A stretch of DNA of 64,000 bases from CAIXSE01 sp040769125 (GCA_040769125.1 JAXGLO010000001.1:1054001-1118000), one strand, 5' to 3'. Counted from the stretch's first letter, positions 45,301 to 52,814 are shown. The notes: generated from the sequence alone by a model not told the origin. Made by a program: numbers and translations.

Positions 45301-46957
45301 CGGCCTCTCCGATCCTGAGTGGCAGGCATCGAACACCGCGGCCGTCGAAGGCGCGAGCGTCGTCCTGGTCGCCGTAAACGGTGGTGCCGGCACCTTCGGT
45401 AGCTCGATGGCGACGACGAACGCGGAAGGCCAGGCGACCGTGAGCTTCACGGAGCCGGGTACCTACGTCGTCTCGGCTACGATCTCGGGCTGGCCTCCGC
45501 TGATCTCCCCGTGGCTCACGGTCACCGTGACCGTGCCGCCGGCCGACAAGGCCGCCCTCAACGAGGCCATCGCCACCGCTCAGGGCAAGCAGGAGGCCGA
45601 CTACACGCCGGCCAGCTGGCAGGCCCTGGAGACGGCGCTCGCCGCCGCCCAGGCGGTCGCCGACGACCCCGACGCCACCCAGGCGCAGGTCGACGAGGCG
45701 ACGGCCAACCTCAACGCGGCGATCGACGGGCTCGTGCTCAAGGCCGACAAGGCCGCCCTCAACGAGGCCATCGCCACCGCTCAGGGCAAGCAGCAGGCCG
45801 ACTACACGCCGGCCAGCTGGCAGGCCCTGGAGACGGCGCTCGCCGCCGCCCAGGCGGTCGCCGACGACCCCGACGCCACCCAGGCGCAGGTCGATGAGGC
45901 GACGGCCAACCTCAACGCGGCGATCGACGGGCTCGTGCTCAAGGCCGACATCAAGGTGACCAAGGTCGACCTGCCCTCTCGCGCCACCGTGAAGGAGGGG
46001 GAGAACATCACCCTGGAGGCCGAGGTCTACCCCGACGACGCGACCGACAAGTCGCTCACCTGGAGGTCGTGCAACACCAGGGTGGCGACCGTCGATGAGG
46101 ACGGCGTCGTCACCGGTGTGAGGCCGGGCAAGGCGTGGATCGTTGCCACCGCCAACGACGGCAGCGGCAAGTGGGACAAGTGCCGGGTGACGGTGAAGTC
46201 GGCCAACGTCAAGGTGACCAAGGTCGACCTGCCCTCTCGCGCCACCGTGAAGGCCGGGCAGAGCATCACCCTCACAGCCGAGGTCTACCCCGACGACGCG
46301 ACCGACAAGTCGCTCACCTGGAGGTCGTGCAACACCAGGGTGGCGACCGTCGATGAGGACGGCGTCGTCACCGGTGTGAGGCCGGGCAAGGCGTGGATCG
46401 TTGCCACCGCCAACGACGGCAGCGGCAAGTGGGACAAGTGCCGGGTGACGGTGAAGTCGGCCAACGTCAAGGTGACCAAGGTCGACCTGCCCTCTCGCGC
46501 CACCGTGAAGGCCGGGCAGAGCATCACCCTCACAGCCCAGGTCTACCCCGACGACGCGACCGACAAGTCGCTCACCTGGAGGTCGTGCAACCCTTGGGTG
46601 GCGACCGTCGACGAGGACGGCGTCGTCACCGGTGTGAGGCCCGGCAAGGTGTGGATCATCGCCGTGGCTAACGATGGCAGCGGCAAGTGGGACAGCTGCA
46701 GGGTGACGGTCGACCTGCCCTCTCGCGCCACCGTGAAGGCCGGGCAGAGCATCACCCTGACGGCTGAGGTCGACGCCGACGATGCCGCCGACGCCACCGA
46801 CAAGTCGCTCACCTGGAGGTCGAGCAACACCAGGGTGGCGACCGTCGATAAATACGGCGTCGTCACCGGCCTCAGACCTGGCAAGGTGCGTATCATCGCC
46901 ACCACCAAGAACGGCAGCGGCAAGTGGGACTGCTGCTGCAAGGTCACGGTGAAATGA
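39332..46957 (+). CDS. Giant secreted protein: DUF4430, alpha/alpha barrel, propeller, repeats and BIG2 domains
   Basis: The product is 2541 aa; the ATG at 39332 has GGAGG upstream. A long signal peptide ends near APAQA (residue 65). Domains in order: DUF4430 (about 68-205, AGWMYTVNN), a transcobalamin/squalene-cyclase-like alpha/alpha barrel (about 275-570, GVNGAVFALLAL, WTFYVYPGATADVDLTAMAL, SVSQVITALTALG), a PEGA-like unit (about 580-640), a PQQ-type beta-propeller (about 650-1055), cadherin-like beta-sandwiches (about 1055-1350), then a 391-residue block twice over (FIVAR helix bundle, DUF4430, Ig-like, FIVAR), one more FIVAR, and four BIG2 domains (about 2207-2541). The barrel plus DUF4430 pair is the architecture of animal transcobalamin and intrinsic factor. 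No LPXTG or membrane anchor is seen at the C-terminus. A capture role for a corrinoid is inference. Confidence 0.85.
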   Translation: MRHERTDTNAAAASRRDHPPRTKRSRMSARKKAFLMQWRSIVLFAVMMLAAVLGGAFLASAPAQAAGTIDVVVDFEGYNLGQGFYSEPTLLQLPEGATVAEAAVQLMGDRLSYTGSPTGSDFYMQGVRSADTGVVNIPFYITANGGPTTQQAIDRGNRPPVDVLGEFDYSTQAGWMYTVNNVSASVGAGSFVLHDNDVVRWQFTVWGLGRDLGVPTFMGLPFFTMADKTELMRALVAEGAVEGAKPAALDVIINPLATEAEVTAALNALQGAPSVNLETAYQDTGAFIVDRGVPTVGSVKGEWAALGLARAGYDVPDGYFETYLENVTNHVVAAEGALSPRTEYSRIILALTSIGADVSNVGGHNLLEGLADYDEVISQGVNGAVFALLALDSHGYEVPAVAGVDTLTTRQLLIDKILELELDGGGWTFYVYPGATADVDLTAMALQALAPYYASNSAAKAAVDRGLALLSSMQNEDGVFPSAWGDPSAESVSQVITALTALGLDPQTDVRFIKGGTTLLDALLTYYVDGGGFKHVVTGERNDLASEQGYYSLAAYFRFAGGQTSLYNMSDVEIVPATYPVTVNLEPASASIVIMDSEGNTVGTGTSHDLVAGSYSYRAGADGHRAASGSFTVSGAPVTVDVTLEPYVASGYSWTESYRGNSSNMAVVDDPAIAAGVPTTLSESEVRWAASGAKTHAIFVNGEMFSASGSVLSKIDTTNGTTTTATLAGSMGFSYFITSGEGKIFIQEGLRVEAINAADMTQAWRSEPVSGSGQGLTPLYYADGFVYGGTTQGTGTVFFCMSAADGSIVWEVPWEKNPNTGGDSWSTSGHYWAGANVIGDYCVFGGESGVLRSVNKLTGETVDVCNTPAGHDIRSSIAYAGGDLYFTVKQGGLLYKVDFDESSGQLGSVTSAKIDPNATETISTPVVHDGRVYVSASTNTATKAVVGVLSASDLSHIYSVPLAADAGTATKGHDVLLVVDEANDCVYGYTTHFWTPGSITGFRDAAGQTTPQYVDFSSVTQSVAANYGAAQVITGPDGTLYFTNDAGKMIALAKNSAYLTALSADTGTLSPAFASGTTTYTVVVPRGTPSVDLNFAAVEGASVEVNGSPGTGSATIALSEGTATATLKVQKGSYSRTYTINIREANDDATLSDLKLSTSNRWNQSLLETTPTFSADTTYVVQTTAEPSRTFINLWPAASDGNASIVVTAGPGMRPGSGSSGDPIPVTGTNASRDRYAAYFVTSPQQANLGTVTVEVTAEDGTTTKAYTVVLVKNADTAAPLISDVEASGLTVTVTATDDNLLAPEAYSFDGGESWQASNEKTFAEAGTLPAGTIRVRDAVLNVAEHGEDVVLAPAVDKAALNEAIATAQGKQQADYTPASWQALETALAAAQAVADDPDATQAQVDEATANLNAAIDGLMANPGEPIDVTVRFQKDATGFVVAKQNVELETDLSERYGYVDAYRGGEATALDALVRAHIAVYGDEPANVQSNLTVTSQGYVTRVMGVSTSNFSYYVNGKMPGDGVFVADPYMGGTSQTGYAVSQALLEDKDNTSFVVLQDDWTMDTFGWFEAAGERTEQVSVTAGENLDLTLKGYMNWYGLSDPEWQASNTAAVEGASVVLVAVNGGAGTFGSSMATTNAEGQATVSFTEPGTYVVSATISGWPPLISPWLTVTVTVPPADKAALNEAIATAQGKQEADYTPASWQALETALAAAQAVADDPDATQAQVDEATANLNAAIDGLVLKADKAALNEAIATAQGKQQADYTPASWQALETALAAAQAVADDPDATQAQVDEATANLNAAIDGLMANPGEPIDVTVRFQKDATGFVVAKQNVELETDLSERYGYVDAYRGGEATALDALVRAHIAVYGDEPANVQSNLTVTSQGYVTRVMGVSTSNFSYYVNGKMPGDGVFVADPYMGGTSQTGYAVSQALLEDKDNTSFVVLQDDWTMDTFGWFEAAGERTEQVSVTAGENLDLTLKGYMNWYGLSDPEWQASNTAAVEGASVVLVAVNGGAGTFGSSMATTNAEGQATVSFTEPGTYVVSATISGWPPLISPWLTVTVTVPPADKAALNEAIATAQGKQEADYTPASWQALETALAAAQAVADDPDATQAQVDEATANLNAAIDGLVLKADKAALNEAIATAQGKQQADYTPASWQALETALAAAQAVADDPDATQAQVDEATANLNAAIDGLVLKADIKVTKVDLPSRATVKEGENITLEAEVYPDDATDKSLTWRSCNTRVATVDEDGVVTGVRPGKAWIVATANDGSGKWDKCRVTVKSANVKVTKVDLPSRATVKAGQSITLTAEVYPDDATDKSLTWRSCNTRVATVDEDGVVTGVRPGKAWIVATANDGSGKWDKCRVTVKSANVKVTKVDLPSRATVKAGQSITLTAQVYPDDATDKSLTWRSCNPWVATVDEDGVVTGVRPGKVWIIAVANDGSGKWDSCRVTVDLPSRATVKAGQSITLTAEVDADDAADATDKSLTWRSSNTRVATVDKYGVVTGLRPGKVRIIATTKNGSGKWDCCCKVTVK
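43400..45745 (+). repeat. 1173-bp exact-period tandem duplication in the giant gene
   Basis: Unit A is 43400-44572 and unit B 44573-45745; a partial third unit runs to about 45946. The period is 1173 bp (391 codons). I saw no difference between A and B over the stretches I compared, so it is recent or kept equal by gene conversion. Confidence 0.85.
45950..46954 (+). repeat. BIG2 domain repeats, 258-bp period
   Basis: Three units of 258 bp (86 aa), nearly identical in DNA, and a fourth shorter and more diverged unit. Each encodes VDLPSRATVK...SLTWRS...TVDEDGVVTGVRPGK. The first three carry one Cys in WRSCN and one in KWDKC/KWDSC. Confidence 0.85.
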
Positions 46958-46992
46958 AGGTGAGCCAACAGAGACCGTGATCGAACGCAGAG

Positions 46993-47028
46993 GCGAGTGG
47001 GCCCGGACATGCATCCGGGCCCACTCGC
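46993..47028. terminator. Hairpin terminator of the giant gene
   Basis: A perfect 15-bp stem (GCGAGTGGGCCCGGA and complement) with the loop CATGCA, 36 bp after the stop. No T tract. Confidence 0.7.
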
Positions 47029-47243
47029 CATGCAGCGCCGCGGCGATCGCCTTGGTGCTCGGCCGACGTCGTGTGCGAGCGGCGCGCGCTCCCGCAGCCG
47101 AGAGAGGAGTTCAGGCGCGCGGGGCAGGAAAAGGTCCGGCCGGCGTATCCTCCGCGCCAGCCGGGCCTCACTGCGTGACGGGGTAGGCCCGCTTGCGGGA
47201 TCTCCATGCGTAATCCCGATGCTCTCCCTGTCCTGCGCACATC

Positions 47244-47273
47244 TTGCGAGTCATTATCAGCCTCGTGTATCAT
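47244..47273 (+). promoter_or_regulatory. Promoter copy 3 with Fur-type box
   Basis: TTGCGA (47244-47249), 18-bp spacer, TATCAT (47268-47273), with TGCGAGT-C-ATTATCA at 47245-47259. Confidence 0.65.
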
Positions 47274-47279
47274 AAGCGG

Positions 47280-47333
47280 GCACCGCAGGTTGAGCTTGCT
47301 CAGTAACGTGGTGGCCTTTGCCGCCAGCCTGCC
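47280..47333 (+). ncRNA. Structured leader RNA, copy 3 (minimal three-way junction)
   Basis: The upstream hairpins of copies 1 and 2 are absent. The core folds as a three-way junction: closing stem GCAGG (47285-47289)/CCTGC (47328-47332), TGAGC-tt-GCTCA (47291-47302), GGTGGC-cttt-GCCGCC (47310-47325), with the conserved single-stranded GTAACGT between the two arms. It precedes the barrel-DUF4430-ECF operon. Confidence 0.55.
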
Positions 47334-47383
47334 TAGACGACCACAGAAGCACTCACACTCAGCGTGATATGAGGAGCGTGATC

Positions 47384-49213
47384 ATGGGCACGGGCTGGAC
47401 TGTTGGCGCGACCAAGACGATGAAGGCGGCGTGCGCGGCGCTGGCCTTAGCGACGGCGCTGGTACTGTGCTTGCTGCTACTACCCGTGGCCTCGGCGCGG
47501 GCGGTCACGCCGAAAGAGGCGCTCGACACCACCGGGGCATACATCTTGAATAAGGTGAAGGCACCCACCGTCGGATCCATAGGCGGTGAGTGGGCGGTCA
47601 TCGGACTGTCTCGCGCCGGAGTCGCCGTGCCGGGCGGTTACTGGGACGGCTACGTGGGCCGCGTGAGCGTCTATGTGGCCGCACGGGGCGACAAGCTGCA
47701 CCAAAACAAGTCGACCGACAACTCACGGGTGATCCTCGCGCTCACGGCGCTCGGACGCGACCCGAGAGCCATCGGCGGCCACGACCTGGTGGCCCCGCTG
47801 GCAGATATGGACTGGGTCACGAACCAGGGCATCAACGGCGCCATCTTCGCGCTCATCGCCACCAACAGCGGCGGCTACGAGATCCCGATCGACGAAGGGG
47901 TAGCCAACCAGACCACGGAGGCCAAGCTCATCGACTTCATCCTCAACCGCGAGGTGAAAAAGGGCACGCCTGATGCCGGTGGCTGGACGCTGGCAGGCGA
48001 CGAGGCGGATCCGGATATCACCGCCATGGTCCTGCAGGCCAGCGCACCTTACTACGGCGAAGCCGGTCACGAGGATCTGACCGCGGCAGTCGACCGGGCG
48101 CTCACCAGGCTCAGCGCGATGCAGCTCCAGGATGGGAACTTCATGCCCCCGAACTTCGCTGGTACCAGGCCCTGCTCTGAGAGCGCCGCACAGGTCATCG
48201 TTGGGCTTACAGCGTTGGGCGTTGACCCCACTGAAGATGCGCGGTTCGTCAAGACCGGCGGCAATCCCATGACGGCGCTGCTCGGCTTCTATCAAGCGGA
48301 CGGCTCCTTCAAGCATGATGCCGCCGGCAGCGGTGAGAGCCAGATGTCCACGGAGCAGGCGATGCTGGCCCTCACCGCCTACGACCGCTTCGTGGAGCAC
48401 AAGCCGGCGCTGTACGACATGTCCGATGCGGTCGAGCCGGCGACACGTATCGAGGACATCTGGGTTGCCACCCACCCTGTAGCCCCGGGTACCTCCGTCG
48501 CGCTTCCCCTGCGGCTGGAGTTCGAAGACGGCAGCGTCGGCAACGTCGCCTGGGTCAGCTCCGCCCCCGCCATTGCCGCGGTTGGCGGCGACGGCGTGCT
48601 GACCGGGGTCAAGGAGGGTAGGGCGACGCTCACCGCCACCGCTACCGACGAGAGCGGCCGTACGGCCGCCATCACAGTGACTGTTGCCAAGGCGGTCACC
48701 AGGCTGCGCACCCCGCTTTCCAGCATCTACCTGGTCAGAGGCACCAGGAACTGGAAGCCGTTCGTGGCCGCCGACAACAAGACGAAGGGCAAGGCCAGCA
48801 TCGTCGCCAAGCTGACCTACAAGTCAAGCAGGCCGAATATCGCGGCGGTCACCAGCAGCGGCAGGATCACCGCCCGCAGGGTCGGCACGAGCACCATCAC
48901 TGTTAGATCCCTGAACGGCAAGCAGCTGAACATCAGGGTCACTGTGGCCGCTCGCCGGACAGCCCTGCGCTCGTTCGGGCTCAGCGGCCTCCGCGCCTCT
49001 CTGAGAGCCGGCAGGTCAGCGGTGCTGAAGCTGAAGCCCGTTCCGGCCAGGGCGACCAATCTGAAGCCGACCTTCGCGAGCAGCAACCGCAGGATCGCAA
49101 CCGTCGACCCTGCCGGCAAGGTCACGGCGGTCAGGAGGGGTAGCGTCAAGATCACCGTCAGGATGGCCGGCAAAAAAGTCGTCAGGAATCTGAAGGTACT
49201 GCCAAGACGCTGA
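47384..49213 (+). CDS. Secreted transcobalamin-type alpha/alpha-barrel protein with BIG2-like domains
   Basis: The product is 609 aa; the ATG at 47384 has GAGGAG upstream. A signal peptide (LALATALVLCLLLLPVASARA) is followed by an alpha/alpha barrel (about 45-345) that parallels that of the giant protein: VGSIGGEWAVIGLSRAG, NSRVILALTALG, GINGAIFALIA, QVIVGLTALGVDP. Then come about three BIG2/Ig-like domains (about 350-609). It lacks a DUF4430 domain, which is supplied by the next gene. Barrels of this type bind cobalamin together with a DUF4430-like beta domain in animals. The first gene of a likely five-gene operon ending with the ECF importer. Confidence 0.8.
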   Translation: MGTGWTVGATKTMKAACAALALATALVLCLLLLPVASARAVTPKEALDTTGAYILNKVKAPTVGSIGGEWAVIGLSRAGVAVPGGYWDGYVGRVSVYVAARGDKLHQNKSTDNSRVILALTALGRDPRAIGGHDLVAPLADMDWVTNQGINGAIFALIATNSGGYEIPIDEGVANQTTEAKLIDFILNREVKKGTPDAGGWTLAGDEADPDITAMVLQASAPYYGEAGHEDLTAAVDRALTRLSAMQLQDGNFMPPNFAGTRPCSESAAQVIVGLTALGVDPTEDARFVKTGGNPMTALLGFYQADGSFKHDAAGSGESQMSTEQAMLALTAYDRFVEHKPALYDMSDAVEPATRIEDIWVATHPVAPGTSVALPLRLEFEDGSVGNVAWVSSAPAIAAVGGDGVLTGVKEGRATLTATATDESGRTAAITVTVAKAVTRLRTPLSSIYLVRGTRNWKPFVAADNKTKGKASIVAKLTYKSSRPNIAAVTSSGRITARRVGTSTITVRSLNGKQLNIRVTVAARRTALRSFGLSGLRASLRAGRSAVLKLKPVPARATNLKPTFASSNRRIATVDPAGKVTAVRRGSVKITVRMAGKKVVRNLKVLPRR

Positions 49214-49261
49214 GGGTGAAGTGACGTCGAGGCACATTCCAACCGGACGGAGGCAGGTGAC

Positions 49262-50089
49262 ATGACCAAACAGAGAACAGGCCCGATGGGTCCAAGGAAG
49301 CGAAAGCCACAAGTCATCATCGCCGTCGTTGTACTGCTTATTGTCGCTGCCTGTCTGGCTGCGGTGGCGGTGTACGCCAACCAGATCGGGTCGGCCGGCT
49401 CGAAGAGCGCCGCCGACAGCGCTGCTCTCGTCAACGCCTCGCCGTCGGCGACGGAGACGGAGACGGAAAGCGGGTGGACTACGTCGGGTGGCGGTGGCTC
49501 GAAGCCGTCCGCCGCCAAGAAGGCCAAGGGCGATCGCCGTCCATCGAGCACTGCGACCAGCGCCGGCCACTCGGGCACTTCAAGCGCCTCAGGCGGCGGC
49601 TCAAGCAGCTACGGTACGTCGTCGCGCGCAGCCAGTAGCGGGTCGAGTGCAACCGGGAACAAATCCGGCGGCAAGTCCGGCGGCTCCAGCAGCAAGCCGA
49701 CCAGACCGCCTAAGCCGGCGGCGCTCACCTGCACGCTGAGCATCGACGCCGAGACAGCTGGACTGGGCACCTTCATGCCCACGCGTAAGGTGACCTTCAA
49801 GAAGGGCGAGACGGTGTTCGATGTCCTGAAGCGGGAGTGCAGGGCCGCCGGCATCCCCATGGAGTTCGAGTACACGCCGATGTACAAGAGTGCCTACATC
49901 GAGGGCATCAACGGTCTTTACGAGTTCGACCGCGGTGAGCTCTCCGGCTGGATGTACAGCGTCAACGGGTGGTTCCCCAACTACGGATGCAGCAGATACA
50001 AGCTCAAAGCCGGAGACCGGATCCAGTGGCGGTACACCTGCGACCTCGGCAAGGACATCGGCGGGGACTACTCGACGCAGGGCAGGTAG
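49262..50089 (+). CDS. Membrane-anchored DUF4430 (transcobalamin beta-domain-like) protein
   Basis: The product is 275 aa with GGAGG before the ATG. A membrane helix (about 17-40) is followed by a long Ser/Gly/Lys linker (about 50-155) and one DUF4430 domain (about 158-272). The domain has the family's ELSGWMYSVNGWFPNYGCS and GDRIQWRYTCDLGKDIG. Cys pairs in it may form disulfides. With the barrel protein upstream it would rebuild the two-domain cobalamin-binding architecture of transcobalamin, split over two genes, and hold it beside the ECF importer. Confidence 0.85.
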   Translation: MTKQRTGPMGPRKRKPQVIIAVVVLLIVAACLAAVAVYANQIGSAGSKSAADSAALVNASPSATETETESGWTTSGGGGSKPSAAKKAKGDRRPSSTATSAGHSGTSSASGGGSSSYGTSSRAASSGSSATGNKSGGKSGGSSSKPTRPPKPAALTCTLSIDAETAGLGTFMPTRKVTFKKGETVFDVLKRECRAAGIPMEFEYTPMYKSAYIEGINGLYEFDRGELSGWMYSVNGWFPNYGCSRYKLKAGDRIQWRYTCDLGKDIGGDYSTQGR

Positions 50090-50133
50090 GTTTTGGCAGG
50101 CGGGGCAGGGCAGGTGTTGACAGACATCCACAA

Positions 50134-51030
50134 GTGAACAACGACGCTTTTTCCTCACTTCATCCGGCTGTCGGCTACCTGTTCTTCGGATTCACATCCT
50201 TGTTCACCGTCGCGTTCCTGCATCCGGTGACGCTGGCCGTCTCGTTCGTCTGCGCGACCGCGTATGCGGTGTATCTTCGCGGTCGCAAGGCGGTGCGGTT
50301 CTCGCTCTTGTTCCTGCTGCCGGTGATGATCGTCGCGGCGGTCGTCAACCCCGCCTTCAACCATCGCGGCGCGACGATCCTGTTCTACTTGCCGGACGGC
50401 AACCCGTTCACGCTTGAGTCGGTGCTGTACGGCGCCGCATCCGCGCTCATGATCGGCGCGGTCATCCAGTGGTTCTACTGCTACAGCGCCACCATGAGTT
50501 CGGACAAGTTCCTCTGGCTGTTCGGACGCATCATCCCGGCGCTCTCGCTGGTGATCTCGATCTCGCTGCGGCTGCTGCCCCGGTACGTGGCGCAGACCAG
50601 GCGGGTTGCGGCGGCGCAGCGCGGCATGGGCAGGGACGTCATGTCCGGCCCTCTGCTCTCTCGGGTGCGCAGCGGGCTGCTGATTCTCTCCGTGATGACG
50701 ACCTGGGCGCTTGAGAACGGCATCGACACCGCGGACTCGATGAACAGTCGGGGATTCGGGCTGAGCGGGCGCACCTCGTACTCCATCTACCGCCTCGAAG
50801 AGCGCGACCGAGTGATGTTCGTGCTGCTGAGCGTCGCCATCTCGACAGTGATCGTCATCGCCTGGGGCGTGCGCGGAGCGGCGGTCGCCTTCTTTCCCCT
50901 GTTTCAGATGGACACGGGCTCTCCGACCGCGATTACGCTGTACGTGACCTGGACGCTGATCTGCGCGTCGCCGTTGGCGATGGGGCTGAGGGAGGACGCG
51001 CTGTGGCGCTCGTTGCGTTCCAGGGTCTGA
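50134..51030 (+). CDS. ecfT: ECF transporter T component (EcfT)
   Basis: The product is 298 aa from the GTG at 50134; no good ribosome binding site is seen, so the start is uncertain. It has about six transmembrane helices. The coupling helices that grip the two ATPases carry the usual Arg motifs AAQRGMGRD and MNSRGFGLSG. It overlaps the ATPase gene by 28 bp. Confidence 0.9.
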   Translation: MNNDAFSSLHPAVGYLFFGFTSLFTVAFLHPVTLAVSFVCATAYAVYLRGRKAVRFSLLFLLPVMIVAAVVNPAFNHRGATILFYLPDGNPFTLESVLYGAASALMIGAVIQWFYCYSATMSSDKFLWLFGRIIPALSLVISISLRLLPRYVAQTRRVAAAQRGMGRDVMSGPLLSRVRSGLLILSVMTTWALENGIDTADSMNSRGFGLSGRTSYSIYRLEERDRVMFVLLSVAISTVIVIAWGVRGAAVAFFPLFQMDTGSPTAITLYVTWTLICASPLAMGLREDALWRSLRSRV

Positions 51031-52814
51031 CCTTCGCGTACCCGGCTGCAGAGAGGCCGGCCCTCGACGCAGTGGACCTGGCGGTCGAGCCCGGGCAGTT
51101 CGTCGTGCTCTGCGGCCGGTCCGGCTGCGGTAAGACGACGCTGCTGCGTCACCTGAAGACGGCCCTCACACCACACGGCAGCAGGACGGGAGAGGTGCTC
51201 TTCGACGGATGTCCGCTGCATAGCGTAGGCCACCGCGAGCAGGCACAGAGGATCGGCTTCGTCCTCCAGAACCCCGACAACCAGCTCGTCACCGACAAGG
51301 TATGGCACGAGCTCGCGTTCGGTCTCGAGAGCCTCGGCATGCCGCAGCTGGCCATCCGTCTGCGCGTGGCGGAGATGGCATCGTTCTTCGGCATCCAGGA
51401 GTGGTACCACAAGGGCGTGGCCGAGCTCTCCGGAGGGCAGAAGCAGCTTCTCAATCTGGCGGCGGTGATGGCGATGCAGCCAGACCTCCTGATCCTCGAC
51501 GAGCCGACCTCACAGCTCGACCCCATCGCGGCCGCGGAGTTCATCGGTGCGCTGCGGCGAGTCAACGGCGAGCTGGGTACGACTATCGTGCTCTCCGAGC
51601 ATCGCCTGGATGAGGCGGTGCCGGTGGCCGACCGGGTCGTCGTGATGAACGGCGGGCGGATCGTGGCCGACGGCTCGCCGCCTGAGGTAGGACGGCTGCT
51701 GGCGGCGAGCGCCGATCCGATGCTGACGGCGATGCCGACACCGACGCGCGTCTGCCTCGCCGTGGAGGACGAGGCCGGCGCCTGCCCGGTCAGCGTGCGC
51801 GAAGGACGCGTCTGGCTGCGCGGGCGGCTGGATGCAACCCGGACGGCGCGGCGCGACGAGGATCGCGCGCTCACAGACGATCCTGGAGATGCGAAGCAGG
51901 TCGAAGCTGCGCTGTCGGTCGCAGGGGGCGCGCCGGACGGCGCCGGCGCCCCCGCGGCTCGACTGCGCGGCGCCGGCGCCGAACCACCCGTCATCACCTT
52001 GAAGGAAGTCTGGTTCCGCTACGAAAAGCAGGGCGCCGATATCCTGCGCGGCACATCCTTCACGGTGCATGCTGGCGAGCTCTTCTGCATCGTCGGCGGC
52101 AACGGTACCGGTAAGACCACGGCGCTTGGAGTGCTGTCGGGCCAGCTGCGTGCCTACCGCGGCAAGGTGAGAACCCTCGGCCTCGACCCGGGGAAATGCA
52201 ACGCGACCGAGCTCTTTTCTCGAGGTCTCGTGGCCTTGCCCCAGGACCCGCAGACGCTGTTTCTGCGCAACACGATCGCCGAGGACCTCTGGGACGCCGC
52301 GGCCTTCGCCGCCGCGGATCACGACGAACGCGAGAGGCTGGTGCTGCGCGCCGCCGGTCAGGCCGAGATCGAGGACATCCTCGACCGGCATCCTTACGAC
52401 GTCAGCGGCGGCGAGCAGCAGCGGGCGGGGCTCGCCAAGGCGCTGCTCGCCGAGCCCCGTCTGTTGCTGCTCGACGAGCCCACCAAGGGCATGGACGGCT
52501 TCTTCAAGCAGAAGCTCGCCGACATCCTCTCGCGGCTGCGCGACGATGGGCTCACGGTCGTCATGGTGTCGCACGACATCGAGTTCTGCGCCGCACACGC
52601 GAGCCGCTGCGCGCTGTTCTTCGATGGCGGCGTCGTCACCGAGGGGGAGCCGGCCGAGTTCTTCGCCGGCAACAGCTTCTACACCACGGCCGCCAGCCGG
52701 ATGAGTCGCGGCCTGCTCGAGGGAGTCGTCAAGGCAGAGGACATCGTGGCCGCCCTGGCGGTGATCGACTGCGATCGGGACTACGACCGTGACTCTGTCG
52801 AGGTCGCGTTCTGA
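51003..52814 (+). CDS. ecfA: Fused ECF ATPase (EcfA-EcfA')
   Basis: The product is 603 aa with two ABC domains in one chain. Domain 1 (about 5-235): Walker A GRSGCGKTTLL, signature LSGGQKQLL, Walker B LLILDEPTSQLDP. A linker of about 100 residues follows. Domain 2 (about 335-575): Walker A GGNGTGKTTAL, signature VSGGEQQRAG, Walker B LLLLDEPTKGMDG. All catalytic elements are intact in both. Its stop overlaps the start of the S component (TGATG). Confidence 0.94.
   Translation: MALVAFQGLTFAYPAAERPALDAVDLAVEPGQFVVLCGRSGCGKTTLLRHLKTALTPHGSRTGEVLFDGCPLHSVGHREQAQRIGFVLQNPDNQLVTDKVWHELAFGLESLGMPQLAIRLRVAEMASFFGIQEWYHKGVAELSGGQKQLLNLAAVMAMQPDLLILDEPTSQLDPIAAAEFIGALRRVNGELGTTIVLSEHRLDEAVPVADRVVVMNGGRIVADGSPPEVGRLLAASADPMLTAMPTPTRVCLAVEDEAGACPVSVREGRVWLRGRLDATRTARRDEDRALTDDPGDAKQVEAALSVAGGAPDGAGAPAARLRGAGAEPPVITLKEVWFRYEKQGADILRGTSFTVHAGELFCIVGGNGTGKTTALGVLSGQLRAYRGKVRTLGLDPGKCNATELFSRGLVALPQDPQTLFLRNTIAEDLWDAAAFAAADHDERERLVLRAAGQAEIEDILDRHPYDVSGGEQQRAGLAKALLAEPRLLLLDEPTKGMDGFFKQKLADILSRLRDDGLTVVMVSHDIEFCAAHASRCALFFDGGVVTEGEPAEFFAGNSFYTTAASRMSRGLLEGVVKAEDIVAALAVIDCDRDYDRDSVEVAF

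Larger units (their letters stand above)
46958..47383. other. Noncoding stretch with terminator, promoter and leader copy 3
   Basis: About 426 bp. It holds the hairpin at 46993-47028, the promoter at 47244-47273 and leader RNA copy 3. Nothing else is supported between 47029 and 47240. Confidence 0.7.

Noticed and set aside
42782..47014. A 1410-codon open frame on the minus strand across the giant surface gene
   Set aside because: It is the antisense shadow of a highly repetitive GC-rich gene. It has no domain, its repeats mirror the plus-strand FIVAR/BIG2 repeats, and the plus frame has a signal peptide and known domains.
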